Assembly (NCBI RefSeq): GCF_042453785.1
Contig: NC_091674.1
Coordinates: 29,585,501-29,649,500, forward strand
Length of the DNA: 64,000 nucleotides
Source: Malus domestica
Taxonomy: Eukaryota; Streptophyta; Magnoliopsida; Rosales; Rosaceae
Direction: 5' to 3'
How positions within the stretch are numbered: position 1 is the first letter of the stretch; the number at the start of each line of letters is the position of its first letter. The notes beneath the pieces were generated by a model, which was not told the DNA's origin, made no database searches, and saw nothing but the letters and a program-made list of their open reading frames with translations. The translations under genes were made by a program, and so were the position numbers. This document shows positions 1 to 9,796 of this stretch, one piece after another.

Positions 1-554
1 AGGAACAATATGTAGGTTTTGTGCAAGTTGAGTTGTCCTCTAAATTTTGAACTCTTTAACATTAAGAAAACTTCCATGCACATGGTGTTGCAGAGATGAT
101 ATCTCAAGTCAATCACATATTGTCATATGTGAAAGTTAAAATATGTGATAGTGCATGACTGACTTGAAGTATCAACAATCGATGTGGTATCACTGCCATA
201 GATAAGTTTTTCTCTTTTACATTCCTATGTTTCTGAGTAAACATGCTTGGGTTGTTGGTTAACTCAAGGTTTTATTATTGATCATGTAGCAGGTGATAAA
301 CATTATTTTCATAGACAAAGTCCAAATCGGAGCATCTTGATGACAGCATCGAGCACCAGGCTTGGCACAGGTGGTGGGGTGTTAGACAAGCCAACCATAG
401 AGAAAACAACTCCTAGTCGTGACTCTGAGTTTGACGTGAGGTAAATAAAGTAGAAATTTATGCTGCGTTTAGACGAGAGATTTTAAAGTTATACAGAACT
501 TATATTAAACTTCTTCAAAATGCACTACAAAAGTTAGAAGATTTGAAATGACTA
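1..554 (+). pseudogene. Duplicated ClpS1 fragment (intron 1 end, exon 2, start of intron 2)
   Basis: This segment matches the intact ClpS1 gene at 27381-27858. Exon 2 lies at 293-440 (148 nt, the same length as the intact exon). It keeps the AG acceptor before it, the GT donor after it and an open frame that includes DKHYFHRQSPNRSIL. The first and third exons are absent: exon 1 would lie left of the window, and homology stops in intron 2 near 554, where sequence flanking a CCR4-like fragment begins. ClpS1 is a chloroplast Clp protease adaptor, but this copy lacks the ClpS core domain encoded by exon 3 and cannot make a working adaptor. It marks the edge of a tandem duplication. Confidence 0.85.
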
Positions 555-1185
555 GATGCAATATATTATAGGCTGGACTGAACTGTCTCCCCTCGACAGG
601 GTTCTACCACGGACTACTAGTGTCGGAACGAGTAGACGACGATGGTGATGAGGACGTGTGACTGTGAGTGTCTTACGATTTCTGAGGGATTTGAATTGGA
701 TTTGCCTATATAATATATATCTTCTCAAATTGTTGACTTTTTTACTTCCAAATTCCTGTTGCTTATGAAAACTTTGGCGCCACTGTAATTATCTTATAGG
801 CTGGTTTTATTGGGAAAATGAACTTCACACACTTAATTTCTGTTTATTTTTTAACCTTGATTTTACTCTTCATTCTTAATAATTCTGGATTGCAATGAAT
901 CTTGTGAACAGGATTTAGTTCTTTAATTAGAGCACCAATAGGAGAGTGCTAGCAATGTGTTGTGGCCTATTTTTTCTGAGGGGTGTGGCAAAGAGAGAAA
1001 GAGAGGTATTAACGGCTTAAGGAATTCTCTGTGTATTATTTTTCATGCTTTGTGCCATTAATTATAGTAAACAGAAAAGGGTCTCTTGCCTTCCAATTAA
1101 TAAAATCATAATCGAATAGAATCTTCTAATATCCTAAGTACAATCTACTAGTAATTTACATAACATCACATAATCACCGGTCATC
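555..1185. other. Duplicated spacer with CCR4-flank fragment and P450 downstream region
   Basis: There is no gene here. Positions about 562-715 match 16985-17285, next to the CCR4-like exon, with an internal deletion. Positions 715-1060 match 17285-17540. Positions 1085-1185 match the region just downstream of the intact P450 (24625-24790). The stretch is therefore the non-coding part of a duplicated unit. Confidence 0.7.
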
Positions 1186-2529
1186 AGCTAAAAATCTCCT
1201 CCTCACACTTACGGGTAATCCACCTTTCATCATGAGAGTCAAGGACATCAGATGCTCAGGACACGTATCCCTATCCTGTACGTTGATCACAAACCTCTCC
1301 ATCACCGATGCCGCAATCTACTTAATCTGAATATACGCCAAATCCTTCCCCAGACACATCCTTGGCCCGACATGAAATATCGGATACCGGAAAACACTCT
1401 CCTGCCGACACGTGCCGTCCTCTGTCAGCCACCGCTTCAGCAAATACTCGCGGCAGTTAGTCCCTCATATCCTCTCCATCCGCCATATCGCGTAAGCATG
1501 GTATGTCACGAACCACCCCTTCCCCACGGCTGTCCCGTCTGGCAAGACATCGTTGTTTAGACACGCCTTCGTGTCGACCGGTACGGGAAGTTACAGCCGC
1601 ATTGCCTCTGAAATTACCACTTGCAAGGAGTGCATTTCTCAGAGCTCGTCCAAATCATAAACATCGTCGATACGTTTCCCGTTTCATACCCGAATCATTT
1701 CTAGCTCCTTTAAAATGGCACGCTCCACGTGCGGCCTGGACGACAGGAGCCAGAAGAACCACGTCAGAGCCGATGATGTCGAGTCTCGGCTGGCGAGAAT
1801 GATGCTTATCACGATGTCTCTGAGAAAATTCGGCGAGTTGGTGTTTTTGGGAATACCAATAAACAAGGACAACAAATCATAACGATTATTTGACCGTTCG
1901 TCGCTAATTCTTGACTTTATAATCTTACCCGCGAAGCTATGGACGGTCGAGATTGATTTTTTTAACCTTCGCTCTGATCCAACATTGAAAAACGTCTTAA
2001 TCTTTAGCATAAACTGAAACGCATACAAAAATCTCCCAGAGATAAGTGTGGCTGCTTCTTCAAATGCCTGCATGAACTGATCCAGATTGGGATTGGAATC
2101 GAAATCGGTGGACTCAGATTTTCCACCAGCTCCACTTCCGAGACAATTTAGGTCTACATTAAAAGCCAACTTACAAACGTTGTCGAAAGCAAAGCGCTCC
2201 AAAACATCTTGCAAGTCTAAACAACATCATGTTTCGGGGGTTGTGTCCAAAGACGGAATTAACCTCAACTCAATCTCAACCCTAACACTTTCCATAACGA
2301 AGTTCCTAAGCGATTTCATGTTGAAGGCGTAGCTGGCGGTCTTCCTCTAGACCTTCAAGAGCTCGCCGTCGGAGTTGAAAATTCTGCCGTCGAGAAAGTC
2401 TTCGAGGAGGGATATGAACCTTTCGCCTTTTGGGTAGTTCTCGAAGTTGGTTTTCAACATGTGCTCGACGTTGGCAAGGTTGACGGTTATTACACCGCGG
2501 ATTTTTACTGAGCGGTTGAAGATTACGGT
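1186..2529 (-). pseudogene. CYP94-type cytochrome P450 pseudogene 1, 5'-truncated
   Basis: This is a degenerate copy of the P450 at 24789-26360, covering roughly residue 72 to the C-terminus. The best open part (1684-2214, minus) reads QDVLERFAFDNVCKLAFNVD and continues through the I-helix as ASRDSTSS. The haem-binding loop is recognisable near 1345-1375 as FHVGPRMCLG, with Val where the intact gene has Ala. In-frame stops and frameshifts separate the segments. The 5' end is lost exactly where the LTR at 2530 begins, so retroelement insertion probably helped destroy it. The intact paralogue is expected to be an ER-anchored monooxygenase; this copy cannot be. Confidence 0.9.
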
Positions 2530-2810
2530 TGTTAATGCACAAAATCAGTGAGGACTTTGGTACAACAAAAAGTGTTAAGTTTATGACATTCGCTAAATTG
2601 CTCCGGTCACTAGTATGGATAAATATGCAAATGGATAGAGACAGGGAAGCAAACACAAGATGTGCGTGGTTCACCCAGATTGGCTACGTCCACGGAGTAC
2701 AGGAGTTTTCATTAATTGTGAAAGGTTTACACAAGTACATAGGTTCAAGCTCTCCTTTAGTGAGTACTAGTACAAATGCCATTAGGAAATATTGTGGGAG
2801 AATGATCTCC

Positions 2811-2817
2811 TTTTATA
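2811..2817 (-). promoter_or_regulatory. LTR TATA box
   Basis: The minus strand reads TATAAAAGGAGATC. About 39 nt downstream begins the segment shared with the chimeric insertion at 62065, which fits a transcription start roughly 30 nt from this box. Confidence 0.6.
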
Positions 2818-2847
2818 GAAGAGAGTTTCTAGCTTTGTTCTGACATT

Positions 2848-2949
2848 GACATATGTCGTGTTATGATTGGCTTCCGATGTTGACACGTGTCGCGCTATGA
2901 TTGGCTTCTGATGTCGACACATGTTGCGCTGTGATTGGCCTCCTGGTTG
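2848..2949. repeat. Three 34-bp U3 repeats with G-box-like cores
   Basis: Three imperfect units start at 2848, 2882 and 2916. Each contains a GACAYRTGTYG core followed by TATGATTGGCTTC or a variant. The middle unit contains ACACGTGT, a G-box-type core. Their place just upstream of the LTR TATA box suggests enhancer repeats; this is inference from position only. Confidence 0.65.
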
Positions 2950-3050
2950 GAGAGAAACTCTTCTGGGTCCTTGACGGTATAACGTTGACCGGTGCTCGGT
3001 AGTTTCGGGATTGGTCAAGTATGGTACAAATAGTGCTTCCCTAAGTTCCC

Positions 3051-4365
3051 GAGTGAGGGAAGCTCCTCAGTTGGGGACTTGCAAGATCCAAGCCGCTGAG
3101 TAATCATGAAACTTCTAAATACCGAAGTGTGATATCGTCTTCACTTGTCTTATCTGTCTCACAGGTAGATGTGGCATCTTCTCGGGAAGTACTTTTCCTC
3201 CATCCAGGGGTGGTATATTTAACCGGTAGAGATGCACAAGGTAATGTATCAATTTGACTTGAAGCTTACTTGTAGTTTCAGACTTGGTCAAGCACAATAC
3301 AAATCATGTAGTATGAGTCCCCCAAGTCGCCGAGCTAGGAGATTTGCCGAAAAAGGTGACAGACAAGGTAAACAGTCAGAGTTCCAAGCAATCAGTCCCA
3401 GATCAGAAGTTTGATTTTGAGTTCCGGCTGATTGTTCCCATTCTCCCTATCTTACAGGCAGCTAGAAGGATAAAGAGAAGAAAAAAAAGGAGAAGATATG
3501 ATATGAGATACTTTTACTTTTGAAAAAGTAACTTTCCATATGCTTATTCTTGAACTGGTCTGGAGGGTTTTTTGGTTTCTTCCAAAGTATAAGGCCGACT
3601 CAAGAATTTGAGGGTCAAAACAAGTCCATCAAATCTAGAGTACGTTCGACCCTGATGATATGGGATACTTTTGCTGTTGACAAAGTAGTGGATGAATTAG
3701 CACGTGTTCTGTTGTGCTTGTCTCCACATGCTTCCTTGTATCCATCTCACTTACCCTATCTGTTCATCAGGCAGATGTGGTATCTTTTCTGGAAGCATAA
3801 GATGTTGAAGATGAGTACTCAAGAGCAATGCCAGGTAAGTAATCAGGCAATGAGTTCCAGGTAGTCAATTCCTGACTGGAAGCTTGATTCCAAGTGCTGA
3901 CTGATTGCTCTTTTTCTCCTTGTCTTGCAGGTAAGAACAAGGCCAAAGGAAAAAACAGGGAAAAAGCATGATATGAGATACTCTTGCTTTTAACCCTGAT
4001 GATATGAGATATTCTTGCTCTGGTGTGGCTTGTTTGCAGAGGTATTATCGGGGGGAAAATAAGCTGAGTATTTCGAGAGATTCTGCTGAGAGTGCCCTCT
4101 CAGATGTGAAGAAAAGTTGAGCATTTTTTTATTTGCAGGTTTGCCTAGTTGTGGAGGATGAAGGTTGACATATATAGGAATTGTCCCAACAGCAAGTAGT
4201 AACGTTGTTCCTTTACCTTTCTCGGTCATAACAATGTAGTGGGAGCTGCAAGATTCAACTGTTTTAACTTTGTCAGAGCACTTTGAAAAAGTGGTTTATG
4301 GTATTTGGAAAGCTGATGTTGCGTGTGAAGATTGCAGATAAGTTTTATCCAAGGAAATTTTGGTC
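3051..4365. mobile_element. Internal non-coding part of the LTR-type element
   Basis: No supported gene is present. Motifs recur within it: variants of GATATGAGATACTTTTGCT near 3497, 3657, 3970 and 4000, and a block at 3020-3130 that reappears in degraded form at 5995-6110. This is typical of a large non-coding retrotransposon derivative. The short ORFs here are not supported. Confidence 0.55.
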
Positions 4366-4975
4366 TCGAAGTTCAGAGAGCGGTGCCTCTTCAATTTTCA
4401 AACAAGCAATCATGTCGAGGACCTGGCTTTCGAGATTCGGATAACGGTGCCTCTTTGATTTTTGAGAAAACAATCTTGTTGGGAGTCTGACTTTAGAGAT
4501 TCGGAGAGCGGTGCCTCTTCGATTTTTGAGAAAACAATCATGTTAGGAGTCTAGCTCTCGAGATTCGGAGAGCGGTACCTCTTCGATTTTTGAGAAAACA
4601 ATCATGTTGTGAGTCTGGCTCTCGAGATTCGGGGAGCGGTGCCTCTTCGATTTTTGAGCAAGTAATCCTGTTAGGAGTGTTTTCTCGATGTGAGTAAAGG
4701 TTGGGCATTTTTGCTAGTCTGCCTTGCCACGGAGCACGGAGGTTGACACATGTAGGGAATTTCCAGTTATTAAGCAGTGATGCTGTTTCTTTACCCTTGT
4801 GGGTAATGGTAGGGTAGCTGGACCTTCAAAATTTATGTGTATAAACTTTGTCAGAGATCTTTGGCAAAGTTATATGTGGTACCCGATGAGCTAATGTTGC
4901 GTGTGGGGATTGTCAACATATTTTACTCAGGAAAATCTGCTTCTCGAAATTCAGAGAGTGATGTCTCTTTGATTT
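4110..4975. repeat. Pair of about 280-bp direct repeats flanking a tandem array
   Basis: Positions 4110-4390 and 4690-4975 are imperfect direct copies. Each contains AGGTTGACA, an AACTTTGTCAGAG motif and TGTTGCGTGTG in the same order. The 65-bp array (4366-4685) lies between them, so the whole block is a duplicated unit of about 580 bp. Confidence 0.6.
4366..4685. repeat. Tandem repeat, about 65 bp x 5
   Basis: Five units each contain GAGATTCGGAGAGCGGTGCC or a close variant, then CTCTTCGATTTTTGAGAAAA. Divergence between units is modest. Confidence 0.75.
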
Positions 4976-5019
4976 TTGAACCAACGACCTTATTGCCTTT
5001 TCTTTTATAGGGGCACCAA

Positions 5020-5802
5020 TTGTGTGCAAGAAGTACATTCAGAGAGTTATTGCTTGCAGGAATTTTCCCCTTATTTTTGTACTTCAGAAATTTATTGCAC
5101 CTCATTTCTCCTTCATCATTTCTGAGAAAGTTTGGCCCATCCGACTGTCGTTTTGACTTGAACTTTGGTGAAGAGGCAGCCATGCTTTCTCAAGACAATA
5201 TATGGCGTCCATCATTCTTATCCCTTACTGGTCATCTTACCGTTGGGGACTCTGTGATGAAGAATGATATGACCGCTGCGGTGGTGGCCAGAAACCTTCT
5301 CACTCCCAAAGATAACAGACTACTTTCCAAACAATCTGATGAGTTGGCTATTAAGGATTCTCTGGCTCTCAGTGTTCAATGTGCAGGTTCTGTGTCTAAT
5401 ATTGCCCAACGCCTATTTGCTCGAACCTGCCAAGTTGAATCATTGGTGGCTAAAGTGATAAGTCTCAAACAAGAGATCAGAGGGCTCAAGCATGAGAATA
5501 AACAGTTGCACAGACTTACACATGACTATGCTACAAAGATGAAGAGGAAGCTCGACCAGTTGCAGGAATCTGATGGTCAGATTTTACTTGATCATCAGAG
5601 GTTTGTGGGTTTGTTCCAAAGACATTTATTGCCTTCGTCTTCTAGGGCTGTACCGCGTAATGAAGCTCCAAATGATCAACCTTCGGTGCCTTATCTTTCT
5701 CGGGTTCTGCCTAGTACTGAGGCTCCGAATGATCACCCTCTGGTGCCTCCTCTTTCTGGGGCTCTGCCGACTGCTGGGACTTCTCCTGAGCAACCTTTGT
5801 GA
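5020..5802 (+). CDS. Unrecognised 260-residue coiled-coil protein inside the LTR-type element
   Basis: I do not recognise a named domain. The frame is open from an ATG at 5020; an internal ATG at 5182 (MLSQDNIWRPSFLSLTGHLT) is an alternative start. Residues about 139-182 look like a coiled coil, with regularly spaced Leu/Ile and many Lys/Glu (VISLKQEIRGLKHENKQLHR). The C-terminus carries three imperfect Pro-rich repeats of about 20 residues built on EAPNDQPSVP. No protease, reverse transcriptase or integrase motif is present. A plant-like poly(A) region follows. The ORF is on the plus strand although the LTR at 2530 is oriented minus, so it would be antisense to LTR transcription. An intact 260-codon frame among degenerate repeats suggests recent activity or selection. 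It could instead be a captured host fragment. Confidence 0.55.
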   Translation: MCARSTFRELLLAGIFPLFLYFRNLLHLISPSSFLRKFGPSDCRFDLNFGEEAAMLSQDNIWRPSFLSLTGHLTVGDSVMKNDMTAAVVARNLLTPKDNRLLSKQSDELAIKDSLALSVQCAGSVSNIAQRLFARTCQVESLVAKVISLKQEIRGLKHENKQLHRLTHDYATKMKRKLDQLQESDGQILLDHQRFVGLFQRHLLPSSSRAVPRNEAPNDQPSVPYLSRVLPSTEAPNDHPLVPPLSGALPTAGTSPEQPL

Positions 5803-5827
5803 AGACTCATTCTTGTTTGTTTATTAT

Positions 5828-5875
5828 GATTTATGTATATGTACATATTTGTAACTTATCGGAGATATCAATAAA
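5828..5875 (+). terminator. Probable polyadenylation region of the coiled-coil ORF
   Basis: Downstream of the stop codon there is a TGTATATGTA far-upstream-type element and AATAAA at about 5869. This order is usual for plant 3' ends and supports a plus-strand transcript. Confidence 0.5.
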
Positions 5876-5879
5876 CAAG

Positions 5880-6276
5880 CTTTGCTTCATTTCAACGTAT
5901 TGTGTTAAATACACCAAGGCCTTCTTCACTAAGTTCTTTGAATTTTTTCTTTTGTTGAAGCTTGTATGTTGAAGCTTTGTGAGTGAAGCATGTATATTGA
6001 GGTAGTGCTCCCTTACTTTCCCAAGTGAGGAAAACTTCTCGGTTGAAGATTTGAAAAATCCAAGTCACTGAATGGTCGTGAGACTTCCGAATATAAAGGT
6101 GCAATAGCATATGGTAGGAGTGCCCCTAGTCTCCGGTCGAGGAAGTTGACGAATGAGGTATTTCCTTTCTAAGTGGTAGCCCTCCTTCATATATATTTAT
6201 TATGAAAGTTGTTAGGCCCAAAAAAGAGGAGGCCTAGGCAATTTTTTTTTTCTTCGATTTTTTTTTTCGAATTTTC

Positions 6277-6278
<2 letters not shown>
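5880..6278. mobile_element. Non-coding continuation of the LTR-type element
   Basis: No gene is seen. Positions 5995-6110 are a degraded copy of 3020-3130 (sharing the AATCCAAG and ACTTCCGAATA-like motifs). T-rich and pyrimidine-rich tracts precede the AT microsatellite. Confidence 0.45.

Positions 6279-6310
<32 letters not shown>
6279..6310. repeat. (AT)16 microsatellite
   Basis: An uninterrupted AT dinucleotide run of about 32 bp. Confidence 0.95.
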
Positions 6311-6313
<3 letters not shown>

Positions 6314-6399
6314 AAGCTTTGTTGGTAAAGCTTTGGTGTTGAAGCTTTGTAGGTGAAGCTTTGAGGTTGAAGCTTTGTTGGGTACCATGAATTAATTTT

Positions 6400-6433
6400 G
6401 CTTCACACTATCTTGATCAAGATAGTGTGAAGC
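6400..6433. repeat. 34-bp perfect palindrome, copy 1
   Basis: The half-site is GCTTCACACTATCTTGA, followed directly by its exact reverse complement with no spacer, centred on TGATCA. Confidence 0.97.
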
Positions 6434-6893
6434 TTTTGTAGGTGAAGCTTTTGTGTTAAAACTTTGTAGGTGAAACTTTTGTGGTGGGTGAAGCTTTTGT
6501 TGGTGAAGTTTTTATGAGTGAAGCTTTTGTGGGTGAAGCTTTTGTAGGTGAAGCTTTTGTAGGTGAAGCTTTTGTGGTGGGTGAAACTTTTGTGAGTGAA
6601 GCTTTTGTGGTTGGTGAAGCTTTTGTGGGTGAAGCTTTTGTTGGTGAAGCTTTTATAGGTGAAGCTTTTGTAGGTGAAGCTTTTGTGTTGAAGCTTTGTA
6701 GGTGAAGCTTTGGAGTTAAAGCTTTGTAGGTGAAGCTTTTATGTTGAAGCTTTTGTAGGTCAAGTTTTTGTGGGTAAAGCTTTTATGGGTGAAGCTTTTG
6801 TGTTGAAGCTTTTGTAGGTGAAGCTTTAGAGTTGAAGCTTTGTAGGTGAAGCTTTGGAGTTGAAGCTTTTGTTGGGTACCATAAATTGAATTT

Positions 6894-6927
6894 GCTTCAC
6901 ACTATCTTGATCAAGATAGTGTGAAGC
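6894..6927. repeat. 34-bp perfect palindrome, copy 2
   Basis: Identical to the palindrome at 6400-6433. A third copy at 7075-7108 has lost perfect symmetry at two positions. Confidence 0.97.
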
Positions 6928-7264
6928 TTTTGAGAATTTGTAGTTGTCCTCCATTGATGAAGCTTTTGTGTTGAAGCTTTGTAGGTGAAGCTTTGGAGTT
7001 GAAGCTTTGTAGGTGAAGCTTTTGTGGGTGAAGCTTTTGTGTTGAAGCTTTGTAGGGTACCATGAATTGATTTTGCTTCATACTATCTTGATTAAGATAG
7101 TGTGAAGCTTTTGAGAATTTGTAGTTGTCCTCCATTGATGAAGCTTTGTTGAATTTGCCAATTTCCTTTTTTTTTTTGGGAAAATTAGAAATTTGAAAAT
7201 GTGGGAGAGACAACATATACAAATTTTGCTTCCACACTGTTGAGCAAGAGATTGTGATGCAAGC

Positions 7265-7885
7265 CACACTTTGTAGTGGTCGAAGGTTTGGATGAACCAT
7301 ATAAATTGAATTTGCTTCGAACAGTCTTGATCAAGAGTATGTGAAGCTTTCTTAGAGTTGTAGTTGCCCTTCATTGACGAAGCTTTTGTTGGCAACATAA
7401 ATTGGTTTTGCTTCACACTGTCTTGATCAAGAGTGTGTGATGCTTTTGAGAATTGTGGTTAAACTCCTTTGATAAAGCTCTTGTTGGCACCATAAATTGG
7501 TTTTGCTTCACACTGTCTTGATCAAGAGTGTGTGAAGCTTTTGAGAATTGTAGTTGCCCTCCATTGATGAAGCTCTTGTTGGCACCATAAATTGGTTTTG
7601 CTTCACACTGTTTTGATCAATGGTGTGTGAAGCTTTTGAGAATTGTGGTTAAACTCCTTTGATGAAGCTCTTGTTGGCACCATAAATTGGTTTTGCTTCA
7701 CACTGTCTTGATCAAGAGTGTGTGAAGTTTTTGAGAATTGTGGTTGCCCTCCATTGATGAAGCTCTTGTTGGCACCATAGATTGGTTTTGCTTCACATTG
7801 TCTTGATCAAGAGTGTGTGAAGCTTTTGAGAATTGTGGTTGAACTCCTTTGATGAAGCTCTTGTTGGCACCATAAATTGATGAAG
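7265..7885. repeat. 95-bp tandem satellite, six units, each with a palindrome
   Basis: The GCTTCACACTGTCTTGA half-site or a variant begins at 7314, 7410, 7505, 7600, 7695 and 7790, a spacing of 95-96 bp. Each is followed by the imperfect other arm (TCAAGAGTGTGTGAAGC). From 7410 on, linkers of two types alternate: AAACTCCTTTGAT and GCCCTCCATTGAT. The effective unit is therefore a 190-bp dimer. A unit-to-unit match is visible over the whole length. Confidence 0.93.
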
Positions 7886-9796
7886 CTAATGTGTTCACCT
7901 TCTCCTTTTTTTTTTTTGGAGGGGGAGAGAGGGTGCTGCAAGTTTGAAATTTGAAAACTCCCTAGCTTGTGAGGAAGTTTGAAGACTTTCCATGTGGGGT
8001 TTTCTTATGGTTTGAATTTTGAATTTTGAATTTCTTTGGCCATGTTGAACCCTATAAGAATGAGAAGTTTCCACTCTTTTCATTGTCTTCATTTGCTCAT
8101 TTTGTAGTGATTTTTGGAGATAGAGTGCTCCTATAGTTGAGAGTGATTTCAACATTGCTTTACACCATCTTCAGGTTGGTAGTCTTCTCCACTAGATCAC
8201 ATACTTTCATTCTTGTTGAATTGTTTGAGTGTTCATGTATTTGGTTGAGAACATAATGAACTGATTGAGCTTTTCTCCACGCCCTAGGAACTTTCTTACG
8301 TTTCGATCTTTCATGTGGTGATAGAGTTTATTTCTATTTGTTGTAGATGTCAGAGTTTGGAAGTCCTAGTGATAGAGGCTCCTCTAACTCTAACTTTAGG
8401 TTTGAGCTTGCAATGTTGGAGTCTTCAGGGCCTTTGTTGGAGTCTTGTACAAAAAATTCGAGATTGGGTGTTCTTCGCAATTGCCAAGCCTTAGCCAATA
8501 TTGGTTCTTCCTCCTTCATGTCAGTGGGTGAAAGGGTTGTTTGTGACGTTTGTGCCGTCTTTTGGTAAGGGATTAATGAAGATTGTAGTGCAGGTGATCA
8601 GCAGATTGCATCACTATCTTCATGTTGAATTGAATGGTCACCGTTCATTATCTTACTACAATTCATAACCATCATATCTTACTCTGGTAGACCTTTTTGA
8701 TGATGTGATGTGTTCGTCTCAACGCAGCTTTCCACTACCTCTCACCAACACGTGGGCGTGAGGTTCGAGCGGTCTTTTAGTAAAAGTTGGTTGAAGGTTT
8801 TAGTATAGAAGGTCAGCATATTGTATCACCATCTTACTATAATTCATAGGTATCACATCGGTATCTCAAGGTACGGTTATCAAGTGAGTTCCTTGTTGAC
8901 AAAATTTTGGAGTTGCTGGTCACATTTGGAGGAACTGAGGAGGATAGGATGCTTGGTGCTGGATAGAGTTTTGCGACAACAGTTTCTGTTTTGTTCAGTA
9001 TGGGGTATGGAACTTTTGCGACATGGTATGAACGTTGTTATATGCAACATTGGTTGTTAGAGGAGTTATGCGAGCTTGTATTCGAAGGATCGAATTTATG
9101 ACGTGTGAAATTATTCATCTTCAGGAAATTACTGCTTGCTTATCGAGACAACAAATGTGTGATCGATATCACGGGCGGCCGACCGGTATATCGATAGCTT
9201 ATTTGTTGGGTTCGTTAAGCAAGTGGGCGAGAAGATTCGTCTACAGCAGCTGATGCAGATTCAGAATTGTTATTCTTAGGACTCGACCCAAAGACACATC
9301 TGTTCTCGAAGTGCGAGACGTTTCGAATTCTTGGACAAGACCCACTCTCATTCTTCAGTTTTGGTTTTCAGTATAAGTATTTTAACTTCCTTTACTTTAG
9401 TTATTTGTATTTTTGAAGTTACAAATGTTTTGGGGAAGTATTTCCGTTTTCAGTTTTAAGTTTAGTTGATTCGAGTTTTTGATCTATATGTTAGTACATA
9501 TCTATTTTGACTTTATCTGGCCTTAAATTATTTTGTGTTTTCGACTTTATATCTTATTAAAGTATGTTTCTACTATTACACTGATGAGGAAAGAAAGTAT
9601 GAGTAAGGAGGCACGAAAGATGGAATCATTGCAACCGATCGCGACGGTGTGGCATTTTCCCTTTTGTGCAACCGCTCTTACCTAATCTTTTCATTACATA
9701 TATGTATATTATTCTTCTTCTTCCTATTTTCGAGTAATTTCAGTGTAGCATGTTATTTGAAATTTCGAGGACGAAATTGTTTTAAGGGGGGTAGAT
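7886..9796. mobile_element. Retroelement-derived non-coding stretch ending in a polypurine tract
   Basis: No gene is supported. A short plus-strand frame at 8347-8568 (MSEFGSPSDRGSSNSNFRFE) follows an AG acceptor-like site, and I do not recognise it. Near the right end, ATTTCGAGGACGAAATTG and AAGGGGGGTAGA (about 9784-9795) look like the 3' end of a gypsy internal region and its polypurine tract, directly before an LTR starting TGTTACAACC. The join between the left element and this gypsy remnant is not resolved; it lies near 8.8 kb. Confidence 0.5.

Larger units (their letters stand above)
2530..3050 (-). mobile_element. LTR end (U3-R-U5) of a non-autonomous LTR element, minus orientation
   Basis: Read on the minus strand this has the layout of a plant LTR: U3 repeats, a TATA box at 2811-2817, an R/U5 part containing CGTGGACGTAGCC and GAACCACG, and a terminal ...GCATTAACA. 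The 3' terminus abuts the P450 pseudogene at 2529/2530. A homologous R-U5 piece occurs at 62065-62290. I could not find the other LTR boundary or a target duplication, so the right coordinate is approximate. Confidence 0.65.
6311..7264. repeat. Degenerate minisatellite built on GTGAAGCTTTTGTAG
   Basis: Dozens of 15-21-bp units contain AAGCTT with spacers GTAGGTG, GTGGGTG or GTTG. Longer segments (about 500 bp) repeat a larger pattern ending in GGTACCATGAATT and a palindrome. The periodicity makes a long spurious plus-strand frame reading VGEAF repeats. Confidence 0.9.

Noticed and set aside
6481-6705. Plus-strand frame with repeated VGEAF motif
   Set aside because: It is only the translation of the AAGCTT minisatellite; the frame breaks with every change in unit length.
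7265-7885. Regularly spaced palindromic repeats resembling a CRISPR array
   Set aside because: The whole 95-bp unit is repeated, including the would-be spacers, and this is plant nuclear DNA.
6911-7898. Minus-strand frames in the palindrome region
   Set aside because: Shadows of the tandem repeats with no conserved protein sequence.
8347-8568. Small Ser-rich frame in the LTR-type element
   Set aside because: It may be an exon of the element, but nothing besides an acceptor-like AG supports it.
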